From Symsagittifera roscoffensis (lineage: Eukaryota; Xenacoelomorpha; Acoela; Convolutidae): a stretch of DNA of 64,000 nucleotides. Both the position numbers and the translations under genes were made by a program. Of the stretch, positions 36,470-48,356 are shown piece by piece. The stretch lies in the NCBI RefSeq assembly GCF_963678635.1, contig NC_087069.1:53640635-53704634 (forward strand). The letters run 5' to 3'. Numbering within the stretch: position 1 is the stretch's first letter; each line of letters starts with the position of its first letter. The notes below the pieces were generated by a model. The model made no database searches and was not told the origin of the DNA. It worked only from the letters and a program-made list of their open reading frames with translations.

Positions 36470-38940
36470 ACCCTTTTTTGCTCATGTGTCGACTCTGATT
36501 CTCTCATCTGTCGACTCTACTGTCTGTGATGAACACTAATTGGCTCCTGTATCGATTCTGTCTACTGTGATTGACACTGATCGGCTCATGTGTTGTCTCG
36601 ATCGACTGTGATTGACACTGATCACATCCTTTGTCGACTCTGGTTGGATCTTGTACCAACTTTGTCGAGCATGATCATATGTCGACCATGACGACTGCGA
36701 TCGACCCTGATTCTCTGATTTGTCAACTCTGTCGACCGTGATCGACACTGTTCGTCTCATGTGCCGACTCTGTCGACTGTTCTCGAACGTGATTGGCTCA
36801 TGTGTCGACTCTGTCGACTGTGATCGATCCTGATTAGCACTTTTGTTGAGTTTGTCGACTGTGATTGAACTTGATTGGTGTAAGCGTTGACTTTGTCGAC
36901 TATGATTGAACTGTTTGGCTCATATGTCGACTCTGTCGACAAGAATCGAACCTGATTCTCTCATGTGTCGACTCTACTGTCTGTGAGGGACCCTGTTCGT
37001 GTCATTTGTCAACTCTGTCGACTTTGATTGACACCGATTGAATCATGTGTCGATTCTGTCTACTATCATCGACGCTGATCGGCTTATGTGTCGTCTCGAT
37101 CGACTGTGATTGACACTGATCACATCCTTTGTCGACTCTGATTGGATTCTGTGCCAATTTGCACATGTGTCGACTATGACGAATACGATCGACCCTGATC
37201 CTCTCATCTGTCAATTCTACTGACCGTGATTGACCCTGATTGGCTCATGTGTCGATTCGATCCACTGTGATTGACACTGATCACATCCTGTGTCGACTCT
37301 GTCGACTGTGATTGACTCTGATTGGACCTTGTGGCCATTTTTTTAACCGTGATCCACACTCTCCTGCTAATGTAACGACTTTTTTGACTGCGATCGACCC
37401 TGATCCTCTCCTGTGTCGACTCTACTGTTTGGCTCAGGTGTCGACTGTGTCGAACTTGAATCTCTCATGTGTCAACTCTGTCGACTGTGATCGACACTGA
37501 TTGGCTTATGGGACGACTCTGTAGACTTTTCTCCGATATGATTGGCACATGTGTCGACTCTTTCGACTGTCATTGATCCTGAGCGACATATGTGTCGACT
37601 CTATCGACTGTGATTGACCCTGTGCGGGTCATAAGTCGACTGCGATTGAACTTGAATATCTCATATGTCGACTCTATCGACACAGTGATCGAGACTGATC
37701 GGCTCATGTGCCGACTGTTCTCGAACGTGGTTGGCTAATGTTTCGACTCTGTCGACTGTGATCGATCTTGATTGGCACTTGTGTCGAGTTTGTCGACTGT
37801 GATTAAACTTGATTGGCTTAAACGTTGATTTTGTTGACTGTGATCGACCCTTTTTTGCTCATGTGTCGACTCTGATTCTCTCATCTGTCGACTCTACTGT
37901 CTGTGATGAACACTAATTGGCTCCTGTATCGATTCTGTCTACTGTGATTGACACTGATCGGCTCATGTGTTGTCTCGATCGACTGTGATTGACACTGATC
38001 ACATCCTTTGTCGACTCTGATTGGATCTTGTACCAACTTTGTCGAGCATGATCGTCGCTCTACTGCTCATATGTCGACCATGACGACTGCGATCGACCCT
38101 GATTCTCTGATTTGTCAACTCTGTCGACCGTGATCGACACTGTTCGTCTCATGTGCCGACTCTGTCGACTGTTCTCGAACGTGATTGGCTCATGTGTCGA
38201 CTCTGTCGACTGTGATCGATCCTGATTAGCACTTTTGTTGAGTTTGTCGACTGTGATTGAACTTGATTGGTGTAAGCGTTGACTTTGTCGACTATGATTG
38301 AACTGTTTGGCTCATATGTCGACTCTGTCGACAAGAATCGAACCTGATTCTCTCATGTGTCGACTCTACTGTCTGTGAGGGACCCTGTTCGTGTCATTTG
38401 TCAACTCTGTCGACTTTGATTGACACCGATTGAATCATGTGTCGATTCTGTCTACTATCATCGATGCTGATCGGCTTATGTGTCATCTCGATCGACTGTG
38501 ATTGACACTGATCACATCCTTTGTCGACTCTGATTGGATTCTGTGCCAATTTGCACATGTGTCGACTATGACGAATACGATCGACCCTGATCCTCTCATC
38601 TGTCAATTCTACTGACCGTGATTGACCCTGTTTGGCTCATGTGTCGATTCGATCCACTGTGATTGACACTGATCACATCCTGTGTCGACACTGTCGACTG
38701 TGATTGACTCTGATTGGACCTTGTGGCCAATTTTTTAACCGTGATCCACACTCTCCTGCTAATGTAACGACTTTTTTTGACTGCGATCGACCCTGATCCT
38801 CTCCTGTGTCGACTCTACTGTTTGGCGCAGGTGTCGACTGTGTCGAACTTGAATCTCTCATGTGTCAACTCTGCCGACTGTGATCGACACTGATTGGCTT
38901 ATGTGACGACTCTGTAGACTTTTCTCCAATATGATTGGCA
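36470..38940. repeat. Higher-order repeat, 1392-bp unit x~1.8
   Basis: Sequence from about 36470-37560 recurs 1392 bp later (34 units of 41, minus 2 bp), including the phrase GAACTGTTTGGCTCATATG and the later GTGATCCACACTCTCCTGC. Confidence 0.75.
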
Positions 38941-40329
38941 CATGTGTCGACTCTTTCGACTGTGATTGATCCTGATTGGAACATGTGTCGACTATGTCGT
39001 CTGCGATCAACGCTGAGTGTCTCATGTGTTGACTCTACTGACTGTGATCGACCGTGTTACTCTTATTTGTCAACTCTACTGACCGTGATTGACCCTGTTT
39101 GGCTCATGTGTCGACTCGCTTCACCATGATTGACCCTGATCCTCTCCTCTGTCGACTCTACTGACTGTGATTGACCCTATTTGGCTCAGGTGTCGACTGT
39201 GTCGACTGCGATCGACCTTAAATCTCTCATGTTTCAACTCTGTCGACTGTGATCGACACTGATTGGCTTATGTGACGACTCTGTAGACGTTTCTCCAATA
39301 TGATTGGCACATGTGTCGACTCTTTCGACTGTGATTGATCCTGATTGGGACATGTGTCAACTCTGTCGACTGCGATCAACGCTGATTGTCTCATATGTTG
39401 ACTCTACTGACTGTGGTTGACCGCGATCCTCTTTTTTTTCGACTCTACTGGCCATGATTGACCCTGTTTGGCTCATGTGCTTGCTCGATCCCTTGTGATT
39501 GACACTGATCGCATCAAAAATCGACTCTGATTAACTCTAATTGGATCTTTTGGCCAATTCTTTGAGCGTGATCGATCCTCTTCTGCATATGTGACGACAA
39601 TGTCAATTGCGATTGACCCTGATCCTCTCATGTGTCGACTCTACTGACAGTGATTGACACTGTTTATTTCAGATGTCGACTGTTTCGACTGCAATCGAAA
39701 TTGAATCTCTCATGTGTCATATCTTTCGAGTGTGATTGACACTGATCGGCTCGTTTGCCGACTCTGTCGACTGTTCGCGAACGTTATTGGCACATGTGTC
39801 GAATTATTTGTCTTTGATTGAGTTTGATTGGCTTAAGCATTGATTTTAATGACTGTGATCGACCCTGTTCGGCTCATGTGTCGACTCTATCGGTTCCGAT
39901 CAGAGCTGATTCTTTCATCTGTCGATTCTACTGATTGTGATCGACCGTGTTCAGCTCATGTGTCTACTTTGTCGACTGTGATTGATCCTGATTGGATTAT
40001 GTGTCGAATTTGCCGACTGTGATTGAGCTTGATTGTCTCAAGGGTTGATTTTGTCGACTGTTATCGACGCTGTTTGGTTCATGTGTCGACTCTGTTGACT
40101 GCGATTGACCCTGACTTTTTCATGTGTCGACTCTACTGACTGTGATCGACCGTGTTCAGCTCATGTGTCAACTCTGTTAACTGCGATCGACACCGATTGG
40201 CTCCTGTCGACTCTGTCTACTATGATCGACACTGATCGGCATATGTGTCGACTCTATCAACTGTGATTGACCCTGTGCAGGTCATAAGTCGACTCTGATC
40301 GAACTTGAATCTCTCATGTGTCGACTCTG

Positions 40330-43300
40330 TCGACACTGTGATCGACACTGATCGGCTCATGTGCCGACTGTTCTCAAACGTGATTGGCTAATGTTTCGAC
40401 TCTGTCGTCTGTGATCAATCGTAATTGGCACATGTGTCGAATTTGTCGACTGTGATTGGACTTGATTGGCTTAAGGGTTGTTTTTTCGACTGTGATCGAT
40501 CCTGTTTGTCTCATGTGTCGACTCTGTTGAATGCGATTGACACCGTTTGGCTTCTGTGTCAATTCTGTCTACTGTGATTCACATTGATCATTAATGTGTC
40601 GTCTCGATTGACTGTGATTGATACTGATCACATCCTGTGTCGACTCTGTCGACTGTGATCGGATCTGATTGGATCTTGTGCCAGTTTTGTCGAGTATGAT
40701 CGTCCCTCTTCTGTTCGGACTTGAACATCTCATGTGTCAACTCGGTCGACTGTGAGTGATTGACACGGTTTGGCTCCTGTGTCGACTCTGTCTACTGTGG
40801 TCGATCGATACTGATCGGCACATGTGTCAACTCTGTCGACTGTGATTGATACTGATCACATCCTGTGTCGACTCTAATTGGATCTTGCGCCATTTTGTCG
40901 AGCATTATCGACCCTCTTTTGCAAATTTTTCGACTATGTCGTCTGCGATTGACCCTGATCCTCTAATGTGTCTTCACTACTGACTGTGATTGACCCTGTG
41001 CAGATCATGTGTCGAATCTGTTGACTGCGATCGAACTTGAATCTCTCATGTGTCGAATCTGTCGACACTGTGATCGACACTGATCGGCTTATGTGCCGAC
41101 TCTTTAGACTGTTCGCGAACGTTATTGGCTCGTGTCGATTCTGTCGACTGTGATTGATCCTGATTAGCACTTGTGTTGAGTTTCTCGACTGTGATTAAAC
41201 TTGATTGGCTTAAGCGTTGACTTTGTCGACTGCGATTGACCTGTTTGGCTCATGTGCCGACTGTTCTCGAACGTGATTGGCTAATGTTTCGACTCTGTCG
41301 TTTGTGATCAATCCTAATTGGCACATGTGTCGAATTTGTCGACTGTGATTGGACTTGATTGGCTTAAGGGTTGTTTTTTCGACTGTGATCGATCCTGTTT
41401 GGCTCATGTGTCGACTCTGTTGAATGCGATTGACACCGTTTGGCTTCTGTGTCAATTCTGTCAACTGTGATTCACATTGATCATTAATGTGTCGTCTCGA
41501 TTGACTATGATTGATACTGATCACATCCTGTGTCCACTCTGTCGACTGTGATCGGATCTGATTGGATCTTGTGCCAGTTTTGTCGAGTATGATCGTCCCG
41601 TTTCTGCTCAGTTTTCGACTATGTCGACTGCGATTGACCCTGATCCTCCCATGTGTCGACTCTGCTGACTGTGATTGACCATGTGCGGGTCATGTGTCGA
41701 CTATGTTCACTGCGATCGGACTTGAATATCTCATGTGTCAACTCGGTCGACTGTGAGTGATTGACACGGTTTGGCTCCTGTGTCGACTCTGTCTACTGCG
41801 ATCGATCGATACTGATCGGCACATGTGTCAACTCTGTCGACTGTGATTGATACTGATCACATCCTGTGTCGACTCTGATTGGATCTTGCGCCATTTTGTC
41901 GAGCATTATCGACCCTCATTTGCAAATTTTTCGACTATGTCGTCTGCGATTGACCCTGATCCTCTAATGTGTCTTCACTACTGACTGTGATTGACCCTGT
42001 GCAGATCAAGTGTCGATTCTGTTGACTGCGATCGAACTTGAATCTCTCATGTGTCGAATCTGTCGACACTGTGATCGACACTGATCGGCTCATGTGCCGA
42101 CTGTTCTCGAACGTGATTGGCTTATGTTTCGACTCTGTCGTTTGTGATCAATCCTAATTGGCACATGTGTCGAATTTGTCGACTGTGATTGGACTTGATT
42201 GGCTTAAGGGTTGTTTTTTCGACTGTGATCGATCCTGTTTGGCTCATGTGTCGACTCTGTTGATTGCGATTGACACCGTTTGGCTTCTGTGTCAATTCTG
42301 TCTACTGTGATTCACATTGATCATTAATGTGTCGCCTCGGTTGACTGTGATTGTAACTGATCACATCCTGTGTTGACTCTGTCGCCTGTGATCGGATCTG
42401 ATTGGATCTTGTGCCAGTTTTGTCGAGTATGATCGTCCCTCTTCTGCTCAATTTTCGACTATGTCGACTGCGATTGACCCTGATCCTCCCATGTGTCAAC
42501 TCTGTCGACTGTGATTGATACTGATCACATCCTGTGTCGACTCTGATTGGATCTTGCGCCATTTTGTCGAGCATTATCGACCCTCTTTTGCAAATTTTTC
42601 GACTATGTCGTCTGCGATTGACCCTGATCCTCTAATGTGTCTTCACTACTGACTGTGATTGACCCTTGGCAGATCATGTGTCGAATCTGTTGACTGCGAT
42701 CGAACTTGAATCTCTCATGTGTTGACTCTACTGGCTCATTTGTCGACTCTGTTGAGTGCGATTGACCATGATTCTCTCATGTATCGACTCCACTGAAAGT
42801 GATCAGCCCTGTTTGGCTCAAGTGTCAACTCTTTCTACTGCGATTGACACTGATCGCCCATGTGTTGTCTCGATTGACTGTGATTGCCACTGATCACATC
42901 CTGTGTCGACTCTGTCGACTGTGATCGGATCTAATTGGATTTTGTGCCATATTTGTCGAGCATGATGGACCCCCTTCTGCTCATTTTTCGACTAGATTTA
43001 CGCTGATTAGACCTTGTGGCCAATTTTTTGACCGTGGTCGACCCTCTCCTGCTAATGTAACGACTTTTTTACTGCGATTGACCCTGATCCTCTCCTGTGT
43101 CAACTCTACTGACAGTGATTGACCCTGTTTGGCTCAGGTGTCGACTGTGTCGAACTTGAATCCCTCATGTGTCAACTCTGTCGACTGTGATCGAACAAGA
43201 ATCTCTTGTGTCGACTCTGTCGACACTGTGATCGACACTGATCGGCTCATGTGCCGACTGTTCTCGAACGTGGTTGGCTAATGTTTCGACTCTGTCGACT

Positions 43301-44170
43301 GTGATCGATCTTGATTGGCACTTGGGTCGAGTTTGTCGACTGTGATTAAAGTTGATTGGCTTAAACGTTGATTTTGTTGACTGTGATCGACCCTTTTTTG
43401 CTCATGTGTCGACTCTGATTCTCTCATCTGTCGACTCTACTGTCTTTGATGGACCATATTTGTGTCATTTGTCTCGGTTGAATGCGATTGACCATGATTC
43501 TCTCATGTATCGACTCCACTGAAAGTGATCAGCCCTGTTTGGCTCAAGTGTCAACTCTTTCTACTGCGATTGACACTGATCGCTCATGTGTTGTCTCGAT
43601 TGACTGTGATTGCCACTGATCACATCCTGTGTCGACTCTGTCGACTGTGATCGGATCTAATTGGATCTTGTGCCATATTTGTCGAGCATGATGGACCCCC
43701 TTCTGCTCTTTTTTCGACTAGATTTACGCTGATTAGACCTTGTGGCCAATTTTTTGACCGTGGTCGACCCTCTCCTGCTACTGTAACGACTTTTTTTACT
43801 GCGATTGACCCTGATCCTCTCCTGTGTCAACTCTACTGACAGTGATTGACCCTGTTTGGCTCAGGTGTCAACTGTGTCGAACTTGAATCCCTCATGTGTC
43901 AACGCTGTCGACTGTGATCGAACAAGAATCTCTTGTGTCGACTCTTTCGACACTGTGATCGACACTGATCGGCTCATGTGCCGACTGTTCTCGAACGTGG
44001 TTGGCTAATGTTTCGACTCTGTCGACTGTGATCGATCTTGATTGGCACTTGGGTCGAGTTTGTCGACTGTGATTAAAGTTGATTGGCTTAAACGTTGATT
44101 TTGTTGACTGTGATCGACCCTTTTTTGCTCATGTGTCGACTCTGATTCTCTCATCTGTCGACTCTACTGT
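40330..44170. repeat. Higher-order repeats of ~840-890 and ~732 bp
   Basis: The phrase TTGTTTTTTCGACTG recurs near 40469, 41365 and 42206. A second family marked by GATCAGCCCTGTTTGGC and GATTTACGCTGATTAGACC recurs from about 42753 and 43486 (offset about 732 bp). Confidence 0.7.
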
Positions 44171-45005
44171 CTGTGATGGACCCTATTTGTGTCTTTTGTC
44201 AACTCTGCCGACTGTGATGAACACCAATTGGCTCCTGTATCGATTCTGTCTACTGTGATTGACACTGATCGGCTCATGTGTTGTCTCGATCGACTGTGAA
44301 TGACACTGATCACATCCTTTGTCGACTCTGATTGGATCTTGTACCAACTTTGTCGAGCATGATCGTCGCTCTACTGCTCATATGTCGACTATGACGACTG
44401 CGATCGACCCTGATTCTCTGATTTGTCAACTCTGTCGACCGTGATCGACACTGATCATCTCATGTGCCGACTCTGTCGAATGTTCTCGAACGTGATTGGC
44501 TCATGTGTCGACTCTGTCGACTGTGATCGATCCTGATTAGCACTTTTGTTGAGTTTGTCGACTGTGATTGAACTTGATTGGTTTAAGCGTTGACTTTGTC
44601 GACTGTGATCGAACTGTTTGGCTCATATGTCGACTCTGTCGACAAGTATCGACCCTGATTCTCTCATGTGTCGACTCTGTCGACTGTGATTGACCCGTGA
44701 TCCACACTCTCCTGCTAATGTAACGACTTTTTCTGACTGCGATCGATCCTGATCCTCTCCTGTGTCGACTCTACTGTTTGGCGCAGGTGTCGACTGTGTC
44801 GAACTTGAATCTCTCATGTGTCAACTCTGTCGACTGTGATCGACACTGATTGGCTTTTGTGACGACTCTGTAGACTTTTCGCCAATATGATTGGCACATG
44901 TGTCGACTCTTTCGACTGTGATTGATCCTGATTGGCACAGGTGTCGACTATGTCGTCTGCGATCAACGCTGAGTGTCTCATGTGTTGACTCTACTGACTG
45001 TGATC

Positions 45006-45272
45006 AGTAGTATAGATATACGACACTGGGATTGGGGGGGTGGTGTTGTGATCCCTACAGGGATCATTGGGTATAGATTCCTAATGATCCCTATGTAAAT
45101 ATTTATACCTAATGATCCCTATGTAAAATATTTATCCCTAATGATCCCTATGTAAAATATTTATCCCTAATGATACCTATGTAAAATATTTATACCTAAT
45201 GATCCCTATGTATAATTTTTATACTTAATGATCCCAATGTATAATTTTTATACTTAATGATCCCTATGTAAA
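45006..45272 (+). repeat. Polinton left TIR with 29-bp tandem units
   Basis: After a unique ~50-bp tip (GACACTGGGATTGGGGGGGT) there is an inverted motif GATCCCTACAGGGATC and then about seven units of CTAATGATCCCTATGTA plus a variable AT-rich half. Inner units carry TATAATTTTTATA and outer ones AAAATATTTAT. The same order appears inverted at 63911-64000. Confidence 0.88.
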
Positions 45273-46184
45273 ACTTCGGTATATTATTGAGTATTCCCAC
45301 TGAACGTTGTGGAAATGGGAATGGAATTAAGTTTTGGTCGGTGCATGTTTTCCCTTTTAAAGTTTGGGGGTATTGGCTTGTTTACATGTAAAAGGACGTT
45401 ATATACCTATTATATGCAATAGGAAAGCACCAGACTTTGGCAGCGTAGCTTAACTGTTGGCTGCGGTGAACGATTTCCTTCAAAAATGCATGTTTTATTG
45501 CTGAATCTCAAAGAAAGGAAAATTCGTCAATTGCGGTGGCTACCATCTCAATTTAGGCAAAAACTAATGATCAATTTGACCGAAATAAGAATGAAAAGTT
45601 TCTTTAAGCCAAATGAAGGTAAGAAACAAAGAAAAATTATGGAACACTGAAAACTCTAAAATAATGAAATTGGCTCAAAAATTTCGACATTTTTATTTTC
45701 CGTGTCTACAGGAGACTGAAAAAACGTCTGAAATCTATGACAAAAGCTTTGATTTTATCGAAATGTTGAAAGAGCAAATAAGTTGAAGTGGTTTAAGATC
45801 TTGAAAAACGAGAACACTGATGAAAGCCAAAAGTGCCCATTAATTTTGCTGCAGCCACTTCTAAGACTTGTACCTAACTTGTAAACATAAAATTGAAGTG
45901 GAACAAAATTTCTTGGGGTCCGAGTAGAGGAAAACGCATGGCGCTCGACTCTCAGCCGAAAGGCAGCGTTTCGAAACCCGTCCGGAAATTGTACTGAAAG
46001 GAGGCAACAGTTGCTGTTATGGTGATATCCCCCCATAGATCGATTTTGTATTTTTTCTATAGTAATCTAACTTCTCGGATTACTGCTACTCAGTTAAAAA
46101 TTGGGTAAAAATATCAATTACTAAAAAATGTAGTGTTTAAAATGAAATTGGAAAGTGTACAAAACAGCCATATTAAATTGTTAC
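45273..46184. other. Polinton left-end non-coding region
   Basis: No supported gene lies between the TIR and the protease stop. A 93-codon minus frame (45755-46036) looks like chance. It should contain 3' ends of the leftward transcripts, but no specific signal is claimed. Confidence 0.5.
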
Positions 46185-46631
46185 TTAATGGGTAAGCATG
46201 TGAGTTAGGAAACGTTTCAAAATAAGATCATTTATGTAAGCAAAATCAGAAGCATCACCATTAAAGTTTTTATCATAAATCAAATGTGCAATATAAATGC
46301 AAAAAGAACCGCACATGGTAGAGTTTGAGTCTTGCATGGGAAAGTTTGTCATCAATTCAGTCACCTGATGAAAATTTTCGTTCAATCGTTTATACAGATT
46401 GGTATACTGCCAAAGAGGAAGACCGAGAGGATCAGCAAAATATACAACAATTCTTCTGTTGCAAATCACAATCCAATGTGTCCCCGGAGAATCTGATTTT
46501 GAAGTGTTCACAATCATGAAGATATTGTTTGGGATGTGAGGTGGAAAATTGTCCGCTGCAAATACTCCAAGAAACTTATATTTCAGATGTTTACAGTTCT
46601 GAATGAGATCCTGCAACTGGATTTCATCCAT
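46185..46631 (-). CDS. PRO: Adenain-like cysteine protease (PRO)
   Basis: About 148 residues from Met 46631 (MDEIQLQDL). The upstream part of the frame to 46715 overlaps the capsid gene, and this Met starts 3 nt after the capsid stop. Visible active-site features are THWI (His), FADPLG (Asp) and MCGSFCIY (Cys), the order of the adenovirus/Ulp1-type (C5/C48) proteases. The role would be cleavage of capsid and core precursors during virion maturation. The frame is intact and the length is normal for the family. It is the last gene of the leftward block. Confidence 0.85.
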   Translation of the reverse strand: MDEIQLQDLIQNCKHLKYKFLGVFAADNFPPHIPNNIFMIVNTSKSDSPGTHWIVICNRRIVVYFADPLGLPLWQYTNLYKRLNENFHQVTELMTNFPMQDSNSTMCGSFCIYIAHLIYDKNFNGDASDFAYINDLILKRFLTHMLTH

Positions 46632-46633
46632 TT

Positions 46634-47941
46634 TTAGACGGTCGAAATTGGAAGGACGTTCTTTGTAACTTTGCGGTCGGAGGTAATAAATACATTGGAT
46701 GAGCGTATACCCCAAACAAAAATTTCCAGGTTTGCTGTCAAAGCGTTTGAGAATTGAAGATCGAGTGAAACTGAGCAGTTAGTAAGTTCTGGATGCAAGA
46801 AGTCATGAGCTGCCTGCTGTGTGCTAGTGAGATCAAAACACATAATAAAGTGCTGTTGGTAGTTATTCAGAGTGATTCCCAGCCCGCAGTGCAACAAACC
46901 TAGCGCTGATAGTGTGTTGAAGAAGAGACGTTTATGATCTTGTGTACTGATTGGTGTACTTCCTATTGGTAAACCATTCCGTCTCAAGGTAACTTGCTCC
47001 AATCCAAACTTCTGATAATGAAAAGGATTCGTTCGGTTTGTTCCTAGAAATGCATTATTTGTGTTCAATGCTATTATAATTTGTCTCACCGGTTCACGAG
47101 CAAAAATATCTTCCTGTTGCCAGCTGCGCTGACCAGCTGTTGCAAGAAATGTTTTTGTAATTTCTTCTTGATATGGGTAGTTCGCAGGAGTTTTGAGCAA
47201 AGTCGATTCAATGGCAGAGAGCACATGGTCGGTCACTGTCATTTTTCTAACATATAGGTTCGCTTCGAGTATTTGCAGCTTGTAATGCTTGGCAGCATCT
47301 TCAGAAAAAATGAGAAAGTCTTCATGAGAACGTCTGTAGGAAAGTCTGAGGGTAACACCGCTCAACAAATGCTTGTCACATGTGAAAAAATCAACTCCAG
47401 CGGGTCCATAGAACCAAATTTCCCTCGATTCACGGACCAGTTCTCGTTGAGATGTGAAATCAGCTGCATCTATTGCAGCGGGATTGTTTTCAAAACGATA
47501 TCCCTGACACTTAAGCCATGAATCCTTGGCTCTTTTAATGTTAGAAAATTCTGTTCCAATAAAGCTTTTATCCGCAAAATTACTATTGGCATTTGAGATT
47601 TTGAGTCCATTAGCAGAGAGGGTACAGTCAGAGAAAAGGGAATACAGGGAGTTGTTTACGAGAAACAGTGAATCAGACACAGTAGGATCAGTGTTGTCGT
47701 ATCGCAGATCAGCTCCATTTGATTGCGTTACTTTGCATCGTATTTCCAAATAAATTTTTTGCAGGTCAACAAAATTATTACGGTCACCGGTAATTTCAAA
47801 TTCAAGCATTGGTCCATTAGGTGAATAGACAGGTCCAATTTTTTGATCGAAAGCGTTTTCAAAAGTAATCAAAAGGGGTTGTTTTTCAAACAAATCCAGA
47901 GAGCTATGGGTAGCTTCATTGGGTAACAAATTAGCGATCAT
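46634..47941 (-). CDS. MCP: Polinton major capsid protein (double jelly-roll)
   Basis: The intact 435-residue frame starts MIANLLPNEATHSS. Features typical of Polinton/adintovirus major capsid proteins are an early ITFENAFDQKIGPVYSPNGP stretch, many short beta-rich segments (LEFEITGDR, LQKIYLEIRCKV), and a C-terminal VSLDLQFSNALTANLEIFVW. Relatives are annotated in many invertebrates as F54H12.2-like. The trimer would tile the icosahedral shell. Its start overlaps the end of the core-protein gene. No frame damage is seen, unlike the replication genes. Assignment rests on sequence character and context, not on a structure. Confidence 0.82.
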   Translation of the reverse strand: MIANLLPNEATHSSLDLFEKQPLLITFENAFDQKIGPVYSPNGPMLEFEITGDRNNFVDLQKIYLEIRCKVTQSNGADLRYDNTDPTVSDSLFLVNNSLYSLFSDCTLSANGLKISNANSNFADKSFIGTEFSNIKRAKDSWLKCQGYRFENNPAAIDAADFTSQRELVRESREIWFYGPAGVDFFTCDKHLLSGVTLRLSYRRSHEDFLIFSEDAAKHYKLQILEANLYVRKMTVTDHVLSAIESTLLKTPANYPYQEEITKTFLATAGQRSWQQEDIFAREPVRQIIIALNTNNAFLGTNRTNPFHYQKFGLEQVTLRRNGLPIGSTPISTQDHKRLFFNTLSALGLLHCGLGITLNNYQQHFIMCFDLTSTQQAAHDFLHPELTNCSVSLDLQFSNALTANLEIFVWGIRSSNVFITSDRKVTKNVLPISTV

Positions 47942-48350
47942 TTTTTATGTTTGAGAAAAAATCTGCACGACTTCTCACTGGTCTGGTTTTTCTTCGAATG
48001 GATGTTTTTCTTTTTCGAGCCCCTACTGACCTTCTTCTTCGTAATCCACTCTTTGGTGTCTTTCTACGACGTCTACCACCACCGAGTTGTTTTCTTGCAG
48101 TTTTTGTGACAGTGTTTTTCAATGCTTGTTTAGGAGACTTCTTTTTCATAGCGACATCAATCAGTTCTGGTGCTGCACTCATCAAAAGTTCTCTGCCAAG
48201 TTTTTTCGCAGCCGGTAGAATAACCCGTCGTGCAAACGGTATAGCAACACGACCAATACCAGCAGCCACAGCGCCAAATCCACTGCCGCGTTGTCGGTAG
48301 TGTCGAGAGAAATGAGGAAGTGAAGCTTGCTTTGCATAATATTGTTCCAT
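47931..48350 (-). CDS. Basic virion core protein (adenovirus pX/pVII-like)
   Basis: 139 residues, start MEQYYAKQASLPHF. Residues 20-35 carry RQRGSGFGAVAAGIGRV, a Gly-rich amphipathic segment, then a short hydrophobic part (FARRVILPAAKKL). From about residue 70 it is extremely basic (GGGRRRRK, RRRRS, RRKTRPVRSR), suited to DNA condensation. Small proteins of this plan lie next to the capsid genes in adintovirus-like Polintons and are compared to adenovirus core or membrane-active peptides. The frame is intact and overlaps the capsid start by about 11 nt. Confidence 0.72.
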   Translation of the reverse strand: MEQYYAKQASLPHFSRHYRQRGSGFGAVAAGIGRVAIPFARRVILPAAKKLGRELLMSAAPELIDVAMKKKSPKQALKNTVTKTARKQLGGGRRRRKTPKSGLRRRRSVGARKRKTSIRRKTRPVRSRADFFSNIKNDR

Positions 48351-48356
48351 TGGTTT

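Larger units (their letters stand above)
23690..45005. repeat. 41-bp satellite array, ~21 kb
   Basis: Nearly all of this interval is a degenerate tandem repeat whose common unit is the four blocks GTCGACTCT, GTCGACTGT, GATCGACACT and GATTGGCTCATGT (9+9+10+13 = 41 bp), giving about 520 copies. Many variants differ at CpG (GTCGAC to GTTGAC or GTCAAC). Both strands give short open frames with 41-residue periodicity because 3 units are 123 nt, but stops are frequent and no long frame exists, so I treat it as non-coding satellite. The right end abuts the Polinton terminus. Confidence 0.92.

Noticed and set aside
23690-45005. Many 60-200-codon frames on both strands with 41-residue repeats (for example SQSGSITVDRVDT-like)
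   Set aside because: They follow from the 41-bp satellite period (three units are 41 codons), occur on both strands and in several frames, and are cut by frequent stops. A repeat protein gene is not supported.
45055-45272. CRISPR-like array of 29-bp repeats
   Set aside because: Units are directly adjacent with no unique spacers, and they are part of a Polinton TIR in a eukaryotic genome.
45755-46036. 93-codon minus frame after the protease gene
   Set aside because: No family pattern, and not part of the stop/start chain of the block.
47273-48300. Plus-strand frames opposite capsid and core genes
   Set aside because: Shadows of the minus-strand virion genes.
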